Shown piece after piece: positions 43,877 through 53,091 of a stretch of 64,000 nucleotides of DNA (position 1 is its first letter; the number at the start of each line of letters is the position of its first letter). The notes beneath the pieces are model-generated. The model did no database searches. It worked only from the letters and a program-made list of their open reading frames with translations, and was not told the DNA's origin. This stretch comes from Spirulina sp034932185 (GTDB lineage Bacteria; Cyanobacteriota; Cyanobacteriia; Cyanobacteriales; Spirulinaceae). The position numbers and the translations under genes are program-made. Location of the stretch: contig NZ_JAYGHW010000091.1 of the NCBI RefSeq assembly GCF_034932185.1, forward strand, positions 1 through 64,000, given 5' to 3'.

Positions 43877-44653
43877 ATGGGATCAATGTTGCGATTTGTC
43901 TGCCTGATTTTGATCGGCTGTTTGGTGGCCTGTGGCTTATCCAAACCCCCCAACCCAAGCCTGCTGACGGTTTCCGCCGCTGCCAATTTGCAGGCAGTTT
44001 TGCCGGTGATGGGGGAACGTTGGGAGCGAACGACTGGAGGGGCGATCGCCTTTAACTTTGGCTCTACAGGTCAATTGGCACAACAAATTGAGCGAGGTGC
44101 GGCGGTGGATCTCTTCCTGGCGGCGGATCAGGATTTGATTGAAGCGTTAGACCGTCAAGGTTTGATCCGTTCAGGGAGTAAACGGATCTATGCTGTGGGG
44201 CGGATCGTAATCTGGCAACGGCAAGATAGTCCGTTGCGGTTGGCCACCTTGGCAGATTTAACTCGGCCTGAGGTGCAACGGGTGGCGATCGCCAACCCCA
44301 ACCATGCCCCCTATGGCATCGCCGCTCGTCAGGCCCTCGAATCGGCAGGGATTTGGGCAGAACTGCAACCGAAGCTCATCCTCGGGGAAAATATTCAGCA
44401 GGCCCAGCACTATGCCGCAATGGGAAATGTGGATGTGGCGATCACCGCCCTTTCCTTAAGCATGAACCGACCGGGCCGCTGGACATTAATCCCCGCTGAA
44501 CTCCACACCCCCTTAACCCAAATGCTTGCCATCCCTCGCCATGCCCCCCACCCAGAACTTGCCCAAGCCTTTGCTGATTTCATTACGGGGGAGGAGGGCC
44601 GTTCTTTGCTAACCGCCCAGGGTTTTGCTCTGCCTCCGGTAGCGCAACCATGA
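43877..44653 (+). CDS. modA: Molybdate ABC transporter substrate-binding lipoprotein
   Basis: About 258 residues. A signal peptide ends in LVAC (Cys near residue 19), a lipobox. The mature protein starts LTVSAAANLQAVLPVM, the classical ModA start, with NFGSTGQLAQQIERGAAVDLFLAAD split around 55-80, where Ser residues bind the oxyanion, and PNHAPYGIAARQAL near 155. It binds molybdate or tungstate in the periplasm. Start choices are ATG at 43877 or 43886. Its stop overlaps the modB start by 4 bp. No ModE box was recognised upstream. Confidence 0.93.
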   Translation: MGSMLRFVCLILIGCLVACGLSKPPNPSLLTVSAAANLQAVLPVMGERWERTTGGAIAFNFGSTGQLAQQIERGAAVDLFLAADQDLIEALDRQGLIRSGSKRIYAVGRIVIWQRQDSPLRLATLADLTRPEVQRVAIANPNHAPYGIAARQALESAGIWAELQPKLILGENIQQAQHYAAMGNVDVAITALSLSMNRPGRWTLIPAELHTPLTQMLAIPRHAPHPELAQAFADFITGEEGRSLLTAQGFALPPVAQP

Positions 44654-45297
44654 CGTTGGAGCCAGCATTTTGGTTATCCCTGCGAGTCACAATCTTGGCC
44701 AGTGGTTTAATTTTTGTCTGTGGCTTAGGGTTGGGGATTTTTTTGGCCCGTACCAAAATCCCCGGCAAACTGTTGATCTCGACGTTGTTAAATTTGCCCT
44801 TGGTTTTACCCCCCAGTGTGGTGGGCTATGGTCTGCTCCTAGCCTTGGGTCGGGGCAGTTTTTTCAAGGAATGGTTCGGGATTGATCTGTTGTTTACTTG
44901 GCAGGCGGGGGCGATCGCCTCCACCGTTGTGGCGCTTCCCCTCATGGTGGAATCGACGCGGGCGGCGATCGCCAGCATTAACCCAGAACTCGAAGAAGCC
45001 GCTCGTACCCTTGGGGCGGAAGAATACGCAGTGCTTTGGCATATCACCCTCCCCCTCGCCCATCGGGGCATCCTCGCCGGTTTCGGGTTAGGCATGGCCC
45101 GGGCCTTGGGGGAGTTTGGCGCAACCTTAATGGTGGCGGGCAATATTCCCGGCCGCACCCAAACCCTACCCCTAGCCCTCTACGATGCGGTGCAGTCGCA
45201 AAATTATCCCTTAGCCAATCGCATTGTAGCGGTACTGATGGCGATCGCCTTTCTCCTCCTCTGGTGGGTGCGCCGCCTAGAGCGGCCCCAGGCATGA
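44650..45297 (+). CDS. modB: Molybdate ABC transporter permease
   Basis: A 215-residue permease with five predicted helices (about 8-28, 42-65, 78-100, 130-150, 190-208). The EAA loop reads ELEEAARTLGAEEYAVLWHITLP near 115-137, and LPLVLPPSVVGYGLL is the conserved ModB stretch. It forms the membrane channel for molybdate import and needs ModC for ATP hydrolysis. No modC follows: tRNA-Lys lies 16 bp beyond on the other strand. The ATPase must be elsewhere. Confidence 0.93.
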   Translation: MTLEPAFWLSLRVTILASGLIFVCGLGLGIFLARTKIPGKLLISTLLNLPLVLPPSVVGYGLLLALGRGSFFKEWFGIDLLFTWQAGAIASTVVALPLMVESTRAAIASINPELEEAARTLGAEEYAVLWHITLPLAHRGILAGFGLGMARALGEFGATLMVAGNIPGRTQTLPLALYDAVQSQNYPLANRIVAVLMAIAFLLLWWVRRLERPQA

Positions 45298-45313
45298 AAA
45301 TGCGATCAATAAA

Positions 45314-45385
45314 TGGGCGACCTGGGACTCGAACCCAGAACCAGCGGATTAAGAGTCCGATGCGCTGCCATTGCGCCAGTCGCCC
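45314..45385 (-). tRNA. tRNA-Lys (anticodon CTT)
   Basis: On the minus strand the acceptor GGGCGAC pairs with GTCGCCC, the D arm is GCGC/GCGC, the anticodon loop CTCTTAA gives CTT, the T arm is CTGGG-TTCGAGT-CCCAG, and the discriminator is A. Total 72 nt with no intron. The 3' CCA is not encoded. The first anticodon-stem pair (27-43) is a T-C mismatch; the rest pairs. Confidence 0.95.
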
Positions 45386-45407
45386 CGATGATTTCCCCAA
45401 TTATACC

Positions 45408-48400
45408 CTAATTACCAACGGGCAACCTTGAGGGAGATCCCAGATATTGCCCTAGGATGGCTTGGAGTTTGGCAAAATCCATCGGCTTCGTTAAAAAGCC
45501 ATCCATCCCGACGGCAAATGTCCGCTCCTGCTCCTCCTTCAATGCCCCCGCAGTCAGGGCGACGATCGCCACCCGTTGCCCGGTTTGGGCTTCTGCGGCT
45601 CGAATCCGTCGCGTCGCTTCAATGCCGTCCATCTGCGGCATTTGCACATCCATTAACACCAGATCAATCCTGTGTTGCTCCACAGCGGCGATCGCCTCTA
45701 ATCCATTGGTTGCTTCAATAATTCGCACATTGGGTAACACCCGTTTTACCAACGCCTTGGATAAAATCATATTCACCTTCACATCTTCAGCAATGAGAAC
45801 AGTGCAGGCGCGTTCTAGGGTGACAACCGGCGATTTCACCGCCGCCAATGGGGGAGAGGGCAGTGAGGGGGAAGCTTTCCCCAAATTGGCCAACACCTGA
45901 TAGAATTCATGGGGTTTCACCGGCTTCACCAAATGAAATTGAACATTGAGAGCCTGACAGCGATCGCGAATATTTTCATAATCAACGGAACGGTGCAGCA
46001 AAATCACCGGAATTGCCTCTAAATGGGATGACAATTGTAACCGTAGATGCTCCAGCACCGTTAAGCCATCGATGGTAGATAGATGGTAATCAATAATCAC
46101 CAGATCAAATTGGCCCCGTTCTAGATACTGACACACCGCCAAATCATGACCACAGCCCATCGCTTCAATACCCCAATGCTCACAATACCTTTCTAAAAGT
46201 TTCCGACTCTTGGCATTATCATCCAGGATTAAGACTTGTTTAATCCCTAAGGATTTTGATAGTTGATAGGATTGCTCGGAATCATCTTCAAAAGCAGTAA
46301 GAATTGTGAAAGTAAAAATACTCCCTTCTCCCCAAACACTATCAACCTCAATTTTTCCTCCCATTTTTTCCACAAGCAAACCCGAAATAATCAAGCCCAA
46401 ACCCGTGCCGCCATATTTACGGGTCGTTGAACTATCCGCCTGGGAAAAGGCTTTGAACAGTTTATTCTGCTGTTCCGGGTGAATCCCAATCCCCGTATCC
46501 CGCACTGAAAAATGATATTCCCCTTGGCCATTTCCCAAATCTTGGAATTGCAATTTTACTTCCACTTCACCCTGTTCCGTAAACTTGACAGCATTATTGA
46601 GCAGATTAATCAAAACCTGCTTGAGTCGAATCGGATCAACATGAGCTACTTGGGGCATTGACAAAGGAATATCTAGCAGTAATTCTAAGCCCTTATGCTC
46701 CGCATTGTATTTGAGAATATCTATCGTTTCCCCTAATAGATCAAGGATATTTGTAGAAATGATTTCCAGTTCTAACTTACCGGCTTCAATTTTGGAAAAA
46801 TCAAGAATATCATTAATGATGGCTAACAAGGCTTTTCCCGAAACATTAGCATTGTTAACATATTGCCGCTGGGTTTCATTGAGGGAAGTTTGTAAAAGCA
46901 GTTCCGTAAAGCCAATCACCCCATTTAACGGCGTGCGAATTTCATGGCTCATATTGGCTAAAAATTCTGATTTGGCTTGATTGGCTACTTCTGCCATTTG
47001 CTTGGCGGCCAATAATCTGGCTTCAGATTCTTTCCGGTCGGTAATATCTACCTGAACACCAAAATGCCCCAAAATTCGCCCCTGTTCATCATACAAGCAA
47101 GTATATTGTCCATCTACAATCATCGGAGTGCCATCTAACCGTTTTTCTTGGGTTTCAGTATGCAATTGTCCTTGATCAAACAGTTCTCGCCAAACTTTAT
47201 AGCCATGGTCTAAATCATGGGCAAATAAATCCGCAGGAGTTAACCCGATCAAATCTGCTTTTTTCGCGCCATACTGATCTAACATCGCTTGATTAACACG
47301 GGTCATCCGTTGGTGATGAAAGGCATAGTCTAGGAGTTGGGGGCGATCGCCCTCCTTGCGCCAATCAATCGGCTCATCTAGCATCATGAAAAAGAACCCA
47401 TAGAGGGATTGACTAAAAAACATCTGGGTATGTTTTTCTTTTTGCCGTAGCTGTTCCTCCATCTGTTTGCGTTCGGAGAGATCAATATTCGTGCCAATCC
47501 AACGGATGGGTTGACCCTCCTGATCTTTAATAATTTCTCCCCGCGTTAAAATCCACCGCCAACTGCCATCTTTATGGCGCAAACGATGTTCAATTTCATA
47601 TCGTTTAATATGGCCATTTAAGTAGTCATTGATCGCCGATTGAATCCGATAAATATCATCGGGATGCCAAAGCTTTTGCCAGCCAGTAAAAGCATTTTCA
47701 ATTTCATCATCACGATAGCCTAGCATTGCCTTCCAATGGGGACTAAAATAAACAGTATTTTTCACCATATCCCAATCCCATAACCCTGCCCCTGTACCGG
47801 CAATGGCTAAATGAAAGCGGCTTTCACTGTCTTTTAACTCCTGCTGGGATTTTTTCTGTGCGGTGATATCTTGAATATTGGCAAAAAAGAAGAGGGGCTG
47901 ATCATTTATGTCATTTAATGACCGCACAAAAATCAGCACGGGGAATCGTTCACCATTTTTACGTTGAAATACTAATTCATAGGATCCAGCGCCGTTCAGT
48001 AGGGTATCTTGAAGGGCAACTTCGATATTTTCAAGTTCCTCAATGGGCCAATAGGGGTAGGGTGATTTTTGGCCAATTAGCTCGGCTTTACTAAAACCAG
48101 TCATCCCACAAAAAGCCGAATTCACATCCTGCTGTATCCCATTAGCATCGATTACGGAAAAACCATCGGCCATGATTTCCAGAATTTGTTTAGAAAACTG
48201 TTGTTCACGGGCGATCGCCGCCTTATCCTCTTCCACTTGGGTAATATCCTGAAACATCCCTACTAAATGGGTCACTTCATGATCCTGAATCAGGGGATAG
48301 CCCGATGCTCTCACCCAACGTAAATTGTCTTTGGCCGTAATAAACCGACAAGTGACATCAAAACTTTGTTTTTCCTCAATGGCTTCTTGAATCCCCTGGA

Positions 48401-49400
48401 TAATTAGAGGGCGATCCTCAGGATGATAAAATTCAATGCCTGTAGCTTGATCCGGATGATAATCTAAATCGACTTCATGAATGTGATAAACTTCCTCTGT
48501 CCAATGAACGTTACCTGTTTTAACATCCAGCTTCCACGCGCCAAGATTGGCAATCCGTTGGGCATCATTGAGCAACAGTAATGTTTCACTCAATTGAGCC
48601 TCTGCTTCGTGTTGCACGGTTTGCAGTTTAGCTTGGGCAATTTCGGCATTTTTACGATCTGTAATGTCGAGAATGAACCCATCTAAAAATTCTACAGTAC
48701 CTTGATCACTAACGAGGCCCTTGCCATATTCGTGAATCCAGCGTATATTTCCATCTGAGTGTTGAATGCGATATTCTAAATCCCACGATTGGCCCCGTTC
48801 AATGGCTTCATTAATTTGTTGGGTAATCCAAGATAAATCATCTTTATAAACAATGCTTTCATAGGTTCTCACTGCATTATTGATAAAATCCTGGGGAGGA
48901 TAGCCAAAAATGTCCTCCACTTGATCATTCATGTAAACCATCGTCCAGGTGGGATCATTTTTGCAGCGATAAATGAGTCCCGGTGCATTACTAATTAAAG
49001 ATTCCCATTGATCTTGATAGTTGCTGATTTGCACATTGAGAAGTTTACGCTGGGTAATATCGATCAATGTGGTGGCTAAAAATCCGGGTTCGGGGGTGGT
49101 AAGATGGACTTCATACCAATGGTTTAAAGGGGCTGAATATTGCTCAAAACTTGTACCAATGGGTGATGATTGAATATTTTGATAAAAATCTAACCAGTGA
49201 AAGGGAGAGTTCTGGGGTGTGGCAGCAAGGGAGCCAAGGGTTTTACCGACCATCGCTGCTGCGGTTAACCCTGTGATTTGTTCAAAAACGGTGTTAGCCT
49301 CTAAAAATTGGCAATCAAAACCTTGCTTTTGAGGCTCATGCAGGATTTGATAATAAGCACAGCCCACGGGTAATGTAGCCAGTATTTTGTTCATGAACAT
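45408..49400 (-). CDS. Multi-PAS hybrid histidine kinase with two receivers
   Basis: A 1330-residue soluble sensor with no membrane segment. About six PAS domains run in series: about 10-115, 130-250, 285-395, 405-515, 525-645 and 665-795, several with PAC endings (LDITDRK, DITQVEED, QVDITDRKES). They are followed by HisKA (His819 in NMSHEIRTPLNG), HATPase (GGTGLGLIIS), receiver 1 (Asp1104 in VIIDYHLS, without the usual MP after it) and receiver 2 (Asp1251 in LMDVQMPQMDG, TKPM). None of the PAS domains shows the LOV cysteine motif. The first receiver is degenerate around its Asp loop and may be regulatory only. It is a single gene near tRNA-Lys. Ligands are unknown. Confidence 0.92.
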   Translation of the reverse strand: MFMNKILATLPVGCAYYQILHEPQKQGFDCQFLEANTVFEQITGLTAAAMVGKTLGSLAATPQNSPFHWLDFYQNIQSSPIGTSFEQYSAPLNHWYEVHLTTPEPGFLATTLIDITQRKLLNVQISNYQDQWESLISNAPGLIYRCKNDPTWTMVYMNDQVEDIFGYPPQDFINNAVRTYESIVYKDDLSWITQQINEAIERGQSWDLEYRIQHSDGNIRWIHEYGKGLVSDQGTVEFLDGFILDITDRKNAEIAQAKLQTVQHEAEAQLSETLLLLNDAQRIANLGAWKLDVKTGNVHWTEEVYHIHEVDLDYHPDQATGIEFYHPEDRPLIIQGIQEAIEEKQSFDVTCRFITAKDNLRWVRASGYPLIQDHEVTHLVGMFQDITQVEEDKAAIAREQQFSKQILEIMADGFSVIDANGIQQDVNSAFCGMTGFSKAELIGQKSPYPYWPIEELENIEVALQDTLLNGAGSYELVFQRKNGERFPVLIFVRSLNDINDQPLFFFANIQDITAQKKSQQELKDSESRFHLAIAGTGAGLWDWDMVKNTVYFSPHWKAMLGYRDDEIENAFTGWQKLWHPDDIYRIQSAINDYLNGHIKRYEIEHRLRHKDGSWRWILTRGEIIKDQEGQPIRWIGTNIDLSERKQMEEQLRQKEKHTQMFFSQSLYGFFFMMLDEPIDWRKEGDRPQLLDYAFHHQRMTRVNQAMLDQYGAKKADLIGLTPADLFAHDLDHGYKVWRELFDQGQLHTETQEKRLDGTPMIVDGQYTCLYDEQGRILGHFGVQVDITDRKESEARLLAAKQMAEVANQAKSEFLANMSHEIRTPLNGVIGFTELLLQTSLNETQRQYVNNANVSGKALLAIINDILDFSKIEAGKLELEIISTNILDLLGETIDILKYNAEHKGLELLLDIPLSMPQVAHVDPIRLKQVLINLLNNAVKFTEQGEVEVKLQFQDLGNGQGEYHFSVRDTGIGIHPEQQNKLFKAFSQADSSTTRKYGGTGLGLIISGLLVEKMGGKIEVDSVWGEGSIFTFTILTAFEDDSEQSYQLSKSLGIKQVLILDDNAKSRKLLERYCEHWGIEAMGCGHDLAVCQYLERGQFDLVIIDYHLSTIDGLTVLEHLRLQLSSHLEAIPVILLHRSVDYENIRDRCQALNVQFHLVKPVKPHEFYQVLANLGKASPSLPSPPLAAVKSPVVTLERACTVLIAEDVKVNMILSKALVKRVLPNVRIIEATNGLEAIAAVEQHRIDLVLMDVQMPQMDGIEATRRIRAAEAQTGQRVAIVALTAGALKEEQERTFAVGMDGFLTKPMDFAKLQAILGQYLGSPSRLPVGN

Positions 49401-49766
49401 TGAGGGTTAAGGGGAAAGGCAGAATATTAAGTTTTTTATAGTTTTTTAAACTAGGGCAGAAGTTAATCAGTTGAGGTGGGGAGTTTGAGTCTAGAAAGGA
49501 AAAATGTGCTCGAATGGATTCATTTTTTACCTAAACTTCATAAATTTATGATTGCTTCTAATTATATTAGATTACAGGAACATTTCATCCTTGGGGATGG
49601 GCAATTCAGTGAAAATCCTGACAAAAAAAGTGATCCGGATCACTGCATCTCAGGGGGTGCGGCGGGAGAGGGGGAGGGCGATCGCCCCCCCTCTACCCCA
49701 CAACTAGGGCAGGGGAGCAGAAAAACTGTATAGTGGATTCCACGACCGCAAGCCCCCGCTGTATCC
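49401..49766. other. Intergenic region between the multi-PAS kinase and accC
   Basis: AT-rich and without a credible gene. It presumably holds divergent promoters for the kinase and accC. A perfect 16-bp palindrome AGTGATCCGGATCACT lies at 49629-49644, 123 bp before the accC start, and a HIP1 copy near 49678. No canonical -35/-10 pair was assigned. Confidence 0.5.
49629..49644. promoter_or_regulatory. Perfect 16-bp palindrome upstream of accC
   Basis: AGTGATCCGGATCACT is self-complementary without a spacer, the form of a dimer-binding operator. No regulator is identified. It could equally be part of the 3' region of nothing and occur by chance. Confidence 0.3.
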
Positions 49767-51110
49767 ATGCAGTTTTCTAAAATTCTGATTGCCAATCGTG
49801 GCGAAATCGCCCTCCGTATCCTCCGCAGTTGTCGAGAACTGGGGATCGCCACTGTGGCTGTGCATTCCACCATTGACCAGCAAGCCCTCCATGTCCAACT
49901 GGCAGATGAAAGCGTTTGTATTGGCCCCTCCCCCAGTAGTAAAAGCTATCTCAATATCCCTAACATTATTTCCGCTGCCCTCACCCGCCACGCCACCGCC
50001 ATCCATCCCGGCTATGGGTTCTTGGCAGAAAATGCCCGGTTTGCGGAAATTTGCGCTGATCACCAAATCGCCTTTATTGGCCCCACCCCGGCGGCGATGA
50101 TCGCCATGGGGGATAAATCCACCGCCAAGCGGACGATGCAGGGGGCCAGCGTCCCCACGCTCCCCGGTAGTGAGGGGTTACTGAGTGATGAAACCATGGC
50201 GTTGGCGATCGCCCGCAAAATTGGCTATCCCGTCATCCTCAAGGCTACGGCGGGGGGTGGTGGCCGGGGGATGCGGTTAGTGAACCATGAAGGGGATTTA
50301 ATTAAACTGTTCCGAGCCGCCCAAGGGGAAGCCGAAGCCGCCTTTGGCAATGGCGGTGTGTATTTGGAAAAATTCCTCGAAGCCCCCCGCCATATTGAAT
50401 TCCAAATCCTGGCCGATAGCTATGGCAATGTGGTGCATTTGGGGGAACGGGATTGCTCGATCCAACGCCGCCATCAAAAACTCCTTGAAGAGGCCCCCAG
50501 CCCCGTCCTCAGTCCGGAATTGCGGGAAAAAATGGGCAGTGCAGCGGTGCGGGCTGCCCAATCGATTGACTATGTGGGGGCGGGAACGGTGGAATTTCTC
50601 CTGGATAAGCATGGGAATTTCTACTTTATGGAAATGAACACCCGGATTCAGGTGGAGCACCCCGTTACGGAGATGATTACAGGACTGGATTTGATCAGTG
50701 AGCAGATAAAAATTGCCCAGGGCGATCGCCTCAGTTTTGCCCAAGAAGATATTCAACTGCGGGGCCATGCCATCGAATGCCGGATCAACGCTGAAGATCC
50801 CGACCACGATTTCCGCCCTCATCCGGGCCGGATCACCGCCTACCTGCCCCCCGGCGGCCCTGGGGTGCGTATTGATTCCCATGTTTATACGGATTACGAA
50901 ATTCCCCCCTATTACGATTCCCTCATTGGTAAGTTGATCGTCTGGGGGCCCGATCGCCCCACAGCGATTAAGCGAATGCGGCGAGCCTTGCGGGAATGCG
51001 CCATCACCGGGATTCCCACCACCATCGGCTTCCATGAGCGAATTTTAGAGGTTCCCGCCTTTCTCGCAGGGGAGGTGTACACCAACTTCATCGCCGAACA
51101 CCTCTCCTAG
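49767..51110 (+). CDS. accC: Acetyl-CoA carboxylase, biotin carboxylase subunit
   Basis: A 447-residue ATP-grasp enzyme that carboxylates biotin on AccB, the first half-reaction of fatty acid synthesis. It starts MQFSKILIANRGEIALRI, then IHPGYGFLAENA near 85, the glycine-rich ATP loop KATAGGGGRGM near 160, EFLLDKHGNFYFMEMNTRIQ (about 275-295) with the catalytic Glu and Arg region, and a biotin-carboxylase C-terminal domain ending with NFIAEHLS. Length is normal. As in most cyanobacteria, accC is apart from accB. All catalytic blocks are intact. Confidence 0.97.
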   Translation: MQFSKILIANRGEIALRILRSCRELGIATVAVHSTIDQQALHVQLADESVCIGPSPSSKSYLNIPNIISAALTRHATAIHPGYGFLAENARFAEICADHQIAFIGPTPAAMIAMGDKSTAKRTMQGASVPTLPGSEGLLSDETMALAIARKIGYPVILKATAGGGGRGMRLVNHEGDLIKLFRAAQGEAEAAFGNGGVYLEKFLEAPRHIEFQILADSYGNVVHLGERDCSIQRRHQKLLEEAPSPVLSPELREKMGSAAVRAAQSIDYVGAGTVEFLLDKHGNFYFMEMNTRIQVEHPVTEMITGLDLISEQIKIAQGDRLSFAQEDIQLRGHAIECRINAEDPDHDFRPHPGRITAYLPPGGPGVRIDSHVYTDYEIPPYYDSLIGKLIVWGPDRPTAIKRMRRALRECAITGIPTTIGFHERILEVPAFLAGEVYTNFIAEHLS

Positions 51111-51161
51111 GGGCGTACATTAGGATGGAGGATAGAAATCAGGATCGATTCAGGAGGCTGT

Positions 51162-51524
51162 GTGAATCAGATCGCGCCATGGAATTTATCAGGAATAGGT
51201 TGTAGCTTGATGATTTTGTTGGGAATTATGACCTTAAGTACCTTGGGATTGGGTTGGGTCGTCAATGGGGTAGTTTTACTGCTCATATTTTTGCTGGCGA
51301 CTCCGGTGATTGCCGTTTATGGCCTGCGGTGGTGGGTGCAGCGCAATGTGGTGGAGGATCAATGCCCCATGTGTGGCCATCAGTTTGCCGGGTTAAATCC
51401 GGTGAAATTCAATTGCCCAAGCTGTGGCGAAGCCTTGGAAGTGCGCAAGGGCCACTTTGTCCGCCCTACCCCGCCCGGTACGATTGACGTGGATGCGGTG
51501 GAAGTTCAGCAGGTGGAGGATTAA
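51162..51524 (+). CDS. Two-helix membrane protein with a zinc ribbon
   Basis: A 120-residue protein starting at GTG, chosen because AGGAGG lies at 51152-51157, four bases upstream. Two hydrophobic helices (about 12-32 and 36-58) precede a ribbon-type motif CPMCGHQF near 68 and CPSCGEAL near 87, which likely binds zinc on the cytoplasmic side. The tail is acidic. Related cyanobacterial proteins are uncharacterised. It lies 51 bp after accC and 100 bp before the LOV cyclase on the same strand. Function is unknown. Confidence 0.75.
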   Translation: MNQIAPWNLSGIGCSLMILLGIMTLSTLGLGWVVNGVVLLLIFLLATPVIAVYGLRWWVQRNVVEDQCPMCGHQFAGLNPVKFNCPSCGEALEVRKGHFVRPTPPGTIDVDAVEVQQVED

Positions 51525-51624
51525 CGGGACGATCCGGATTGGCCCCAAACTGTCCCGAATTCGCAATAATGGGAGTAGGGGTGCTGCAAATCCACGAAAC
51601 CAATTTTTTTGTTGCAGGATCATC

Positions 51625-53091
51625 ATGGGTTTTTTGGGTCATGGCATCATGGCACATTGTTCAGCAGACACGGCGTTACAGGCCTTTTTTGATCTTGCCG
51701 TCGATTTAATGGTGGTGCGTCATGCCGATGGCTATTGGTGTGATTGCAATGGTCTTTGGGTGCAATCCTTGGGTTGGACGGTGGAGGAGTTGCGATCGCG
51801 CCCCTGGCTCGACTTCATTCACCCCGATGACCTCGAAGCCACGACCCTCGCCGAGCAACGCTGTCACCATCCCGACCGGCAAACGGCGGTGGAATATAAA
51901 TGCCGTTTCCGCCACAAAAACGGCAGTTATCGCTGGCTTTCTTGGCGGGCCATGCCCTACCAGGAGGGGAGTAGTGTGGCGATCGCCCAGGATGTCACGG
52001 AAACCCAATGGTATGGCCATGGGGCCTATCGCAGTGGCGTACAGGCGGCGGTGCATTTGCGGGATCAGGCGATTGCCGCTAGCCGGTTGGGGATTGTGAT
52101 TGCCGATGCCCGTTTACCGGATATGCCGCTAATCTATGTCAATCCTGCCTTTGAGCAGATGACGGGCTACAGTGCCACGGATGTTTTAGGGTTAAATTGT
52201 CGTTTTCTCCAAGGCCCCCAAGGGGATCAGGCTCCTCGTCAGGAATTGCGGGCTGCGATCCGGGAGCAACGCCATTGCACCGTGACGCTGCTCAATTTTC
52301 GCAAGGATGGAACGCCCTTTTGGAATGAACTCACCATTTCTCCGGTGTTTGATGATGGGGGGAACTTAACCCATTTTGTCGGGATTCAAGGGGATGTGAC
52401 GGCGCGAATTCGTTCGGAAAAAGCGCTGTTGGTGGAAAAGAATAAATCGGAACGGTTGCTCTTAAATATTCTGCCCCGCCCCATTGCCGAGCAATTGAAA
52501 ACCTTTCAAGGAACCCTTGCGCAACAGTTTGAAAATGTGACGATTTTGTTTGCTGATTTAGTGGAATTTTCCCCCCGTGCGCCTCAGTTTAAACCGTTAG
52601 AGTTAATTAGTACCCTCAATCAAATTTTTTCTGAATTTGATCGCCTTGCGGAAGTTCACCAAATTGAAAAGATCAAAACCATTGGTGATGCCTATATGGC
52701 GGCGGCGGGTTTGCCCCTTGTTTCTGAAGATCATGGGGAGGCGATCGCCGCTATGGCCCTCGATATGCAAACTGTTATTGAACATTTCCATTGGCCCGAC
52801 GGTTCCCCAATCCAATTACGCATCGGCATTCATACCGGCTCAGTGGTGGCGGGGGTGATTGGCATTAAAAAGTTTAGTTATGATCTCTGGGGCGATACGG
52901 TGAATGTGGCCGCCCGCATGGAGTCCCACGGGGAGGCGGGAAAAATTCAAATCACGGCTACGACTGCTGCGGTTTTGTGCGATCGCTTCCACTGTGAGCG
53001 GCGGGGTCTCCAAAAGATTAAGGGCAAGGGGATGATGGAAACCTATTGGCTCTTAGGAGAAAAACGTGGTTCCTCTAAAATCCGTAGGTAA
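51625..53091 (+). CDS. PAS-LOV-class III adenylate cyclase, probable blue-light-activated cyclase
   Basis: 488 residues from the ATG at 51625 (the open frame begins at 51424 but overlaps the previous gene). PAS (about 10-125) is followed by a LOV domain (about 140-260) with GLNCRFLQG, whose Cys192 is in the position that forms the flavin adduct under blue light. A helical linker leads to a cyclase domain (about 300-480). Metal ligands are Asp311 (LFADLVEFS) and Asp355 (TIGDAYM); adenine-selecting residues are Lys351 and Asp420; transition-state residues are Asn427 and Arg431. All are those of active adenylate, not guanylate, cyclases. The layout matches the LOV cyclase mPAC of Microcoleus. 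It is soluble, without a membrane segment. Confidence 0.9.
   Translation: MGFLGHGIMAHCSADTALQAFFDLAVDLMVVRHADGYWCDCNGLWVQSLGWTVEELRSRPWLDFIHPDDLEATTLAEQRCHHPDRQTAVEYKCRFRHKNGSYRWLSWRAMPYQEGSSVAIAQDVTETQWYGHGAYRSGVQAAVHLRDQAIAASRLGIVIADARLPDMPLIYVNPAFEQMTGYSATDVLGLNCRFLQGPQGDQAPRQELRAAIREQRHCTVTLLNFRKDGTPFWNELTISPVFDDGGNLTHFVGIQGDVTARIRSEKALLVEKNKSERLLLNILPRPIAEQLKTFQGTLAQQFENVTILFADLVEFSPRAPQFKPLELISTLNQIFSEFDRLAEVHQIEKIKTIGDAYMAAAGLPLVSEDHGEAIAAMALDMQTVIEHFHWPDGSPIQLRIGIHTGSVVAGVIGIKKFSYDLWGDTVNVAARMESHGEAGKIQITATTAAVLCDRFHCERRGLQKIKGKGMMETYWLLGEKRGSSKIRR

Noticed and set aside
49476..49733. 85-residue plus-strand frame before accC
   Set aside because: No family features, AT-rich intergenic composition and it spans the palindrome and promoter region.
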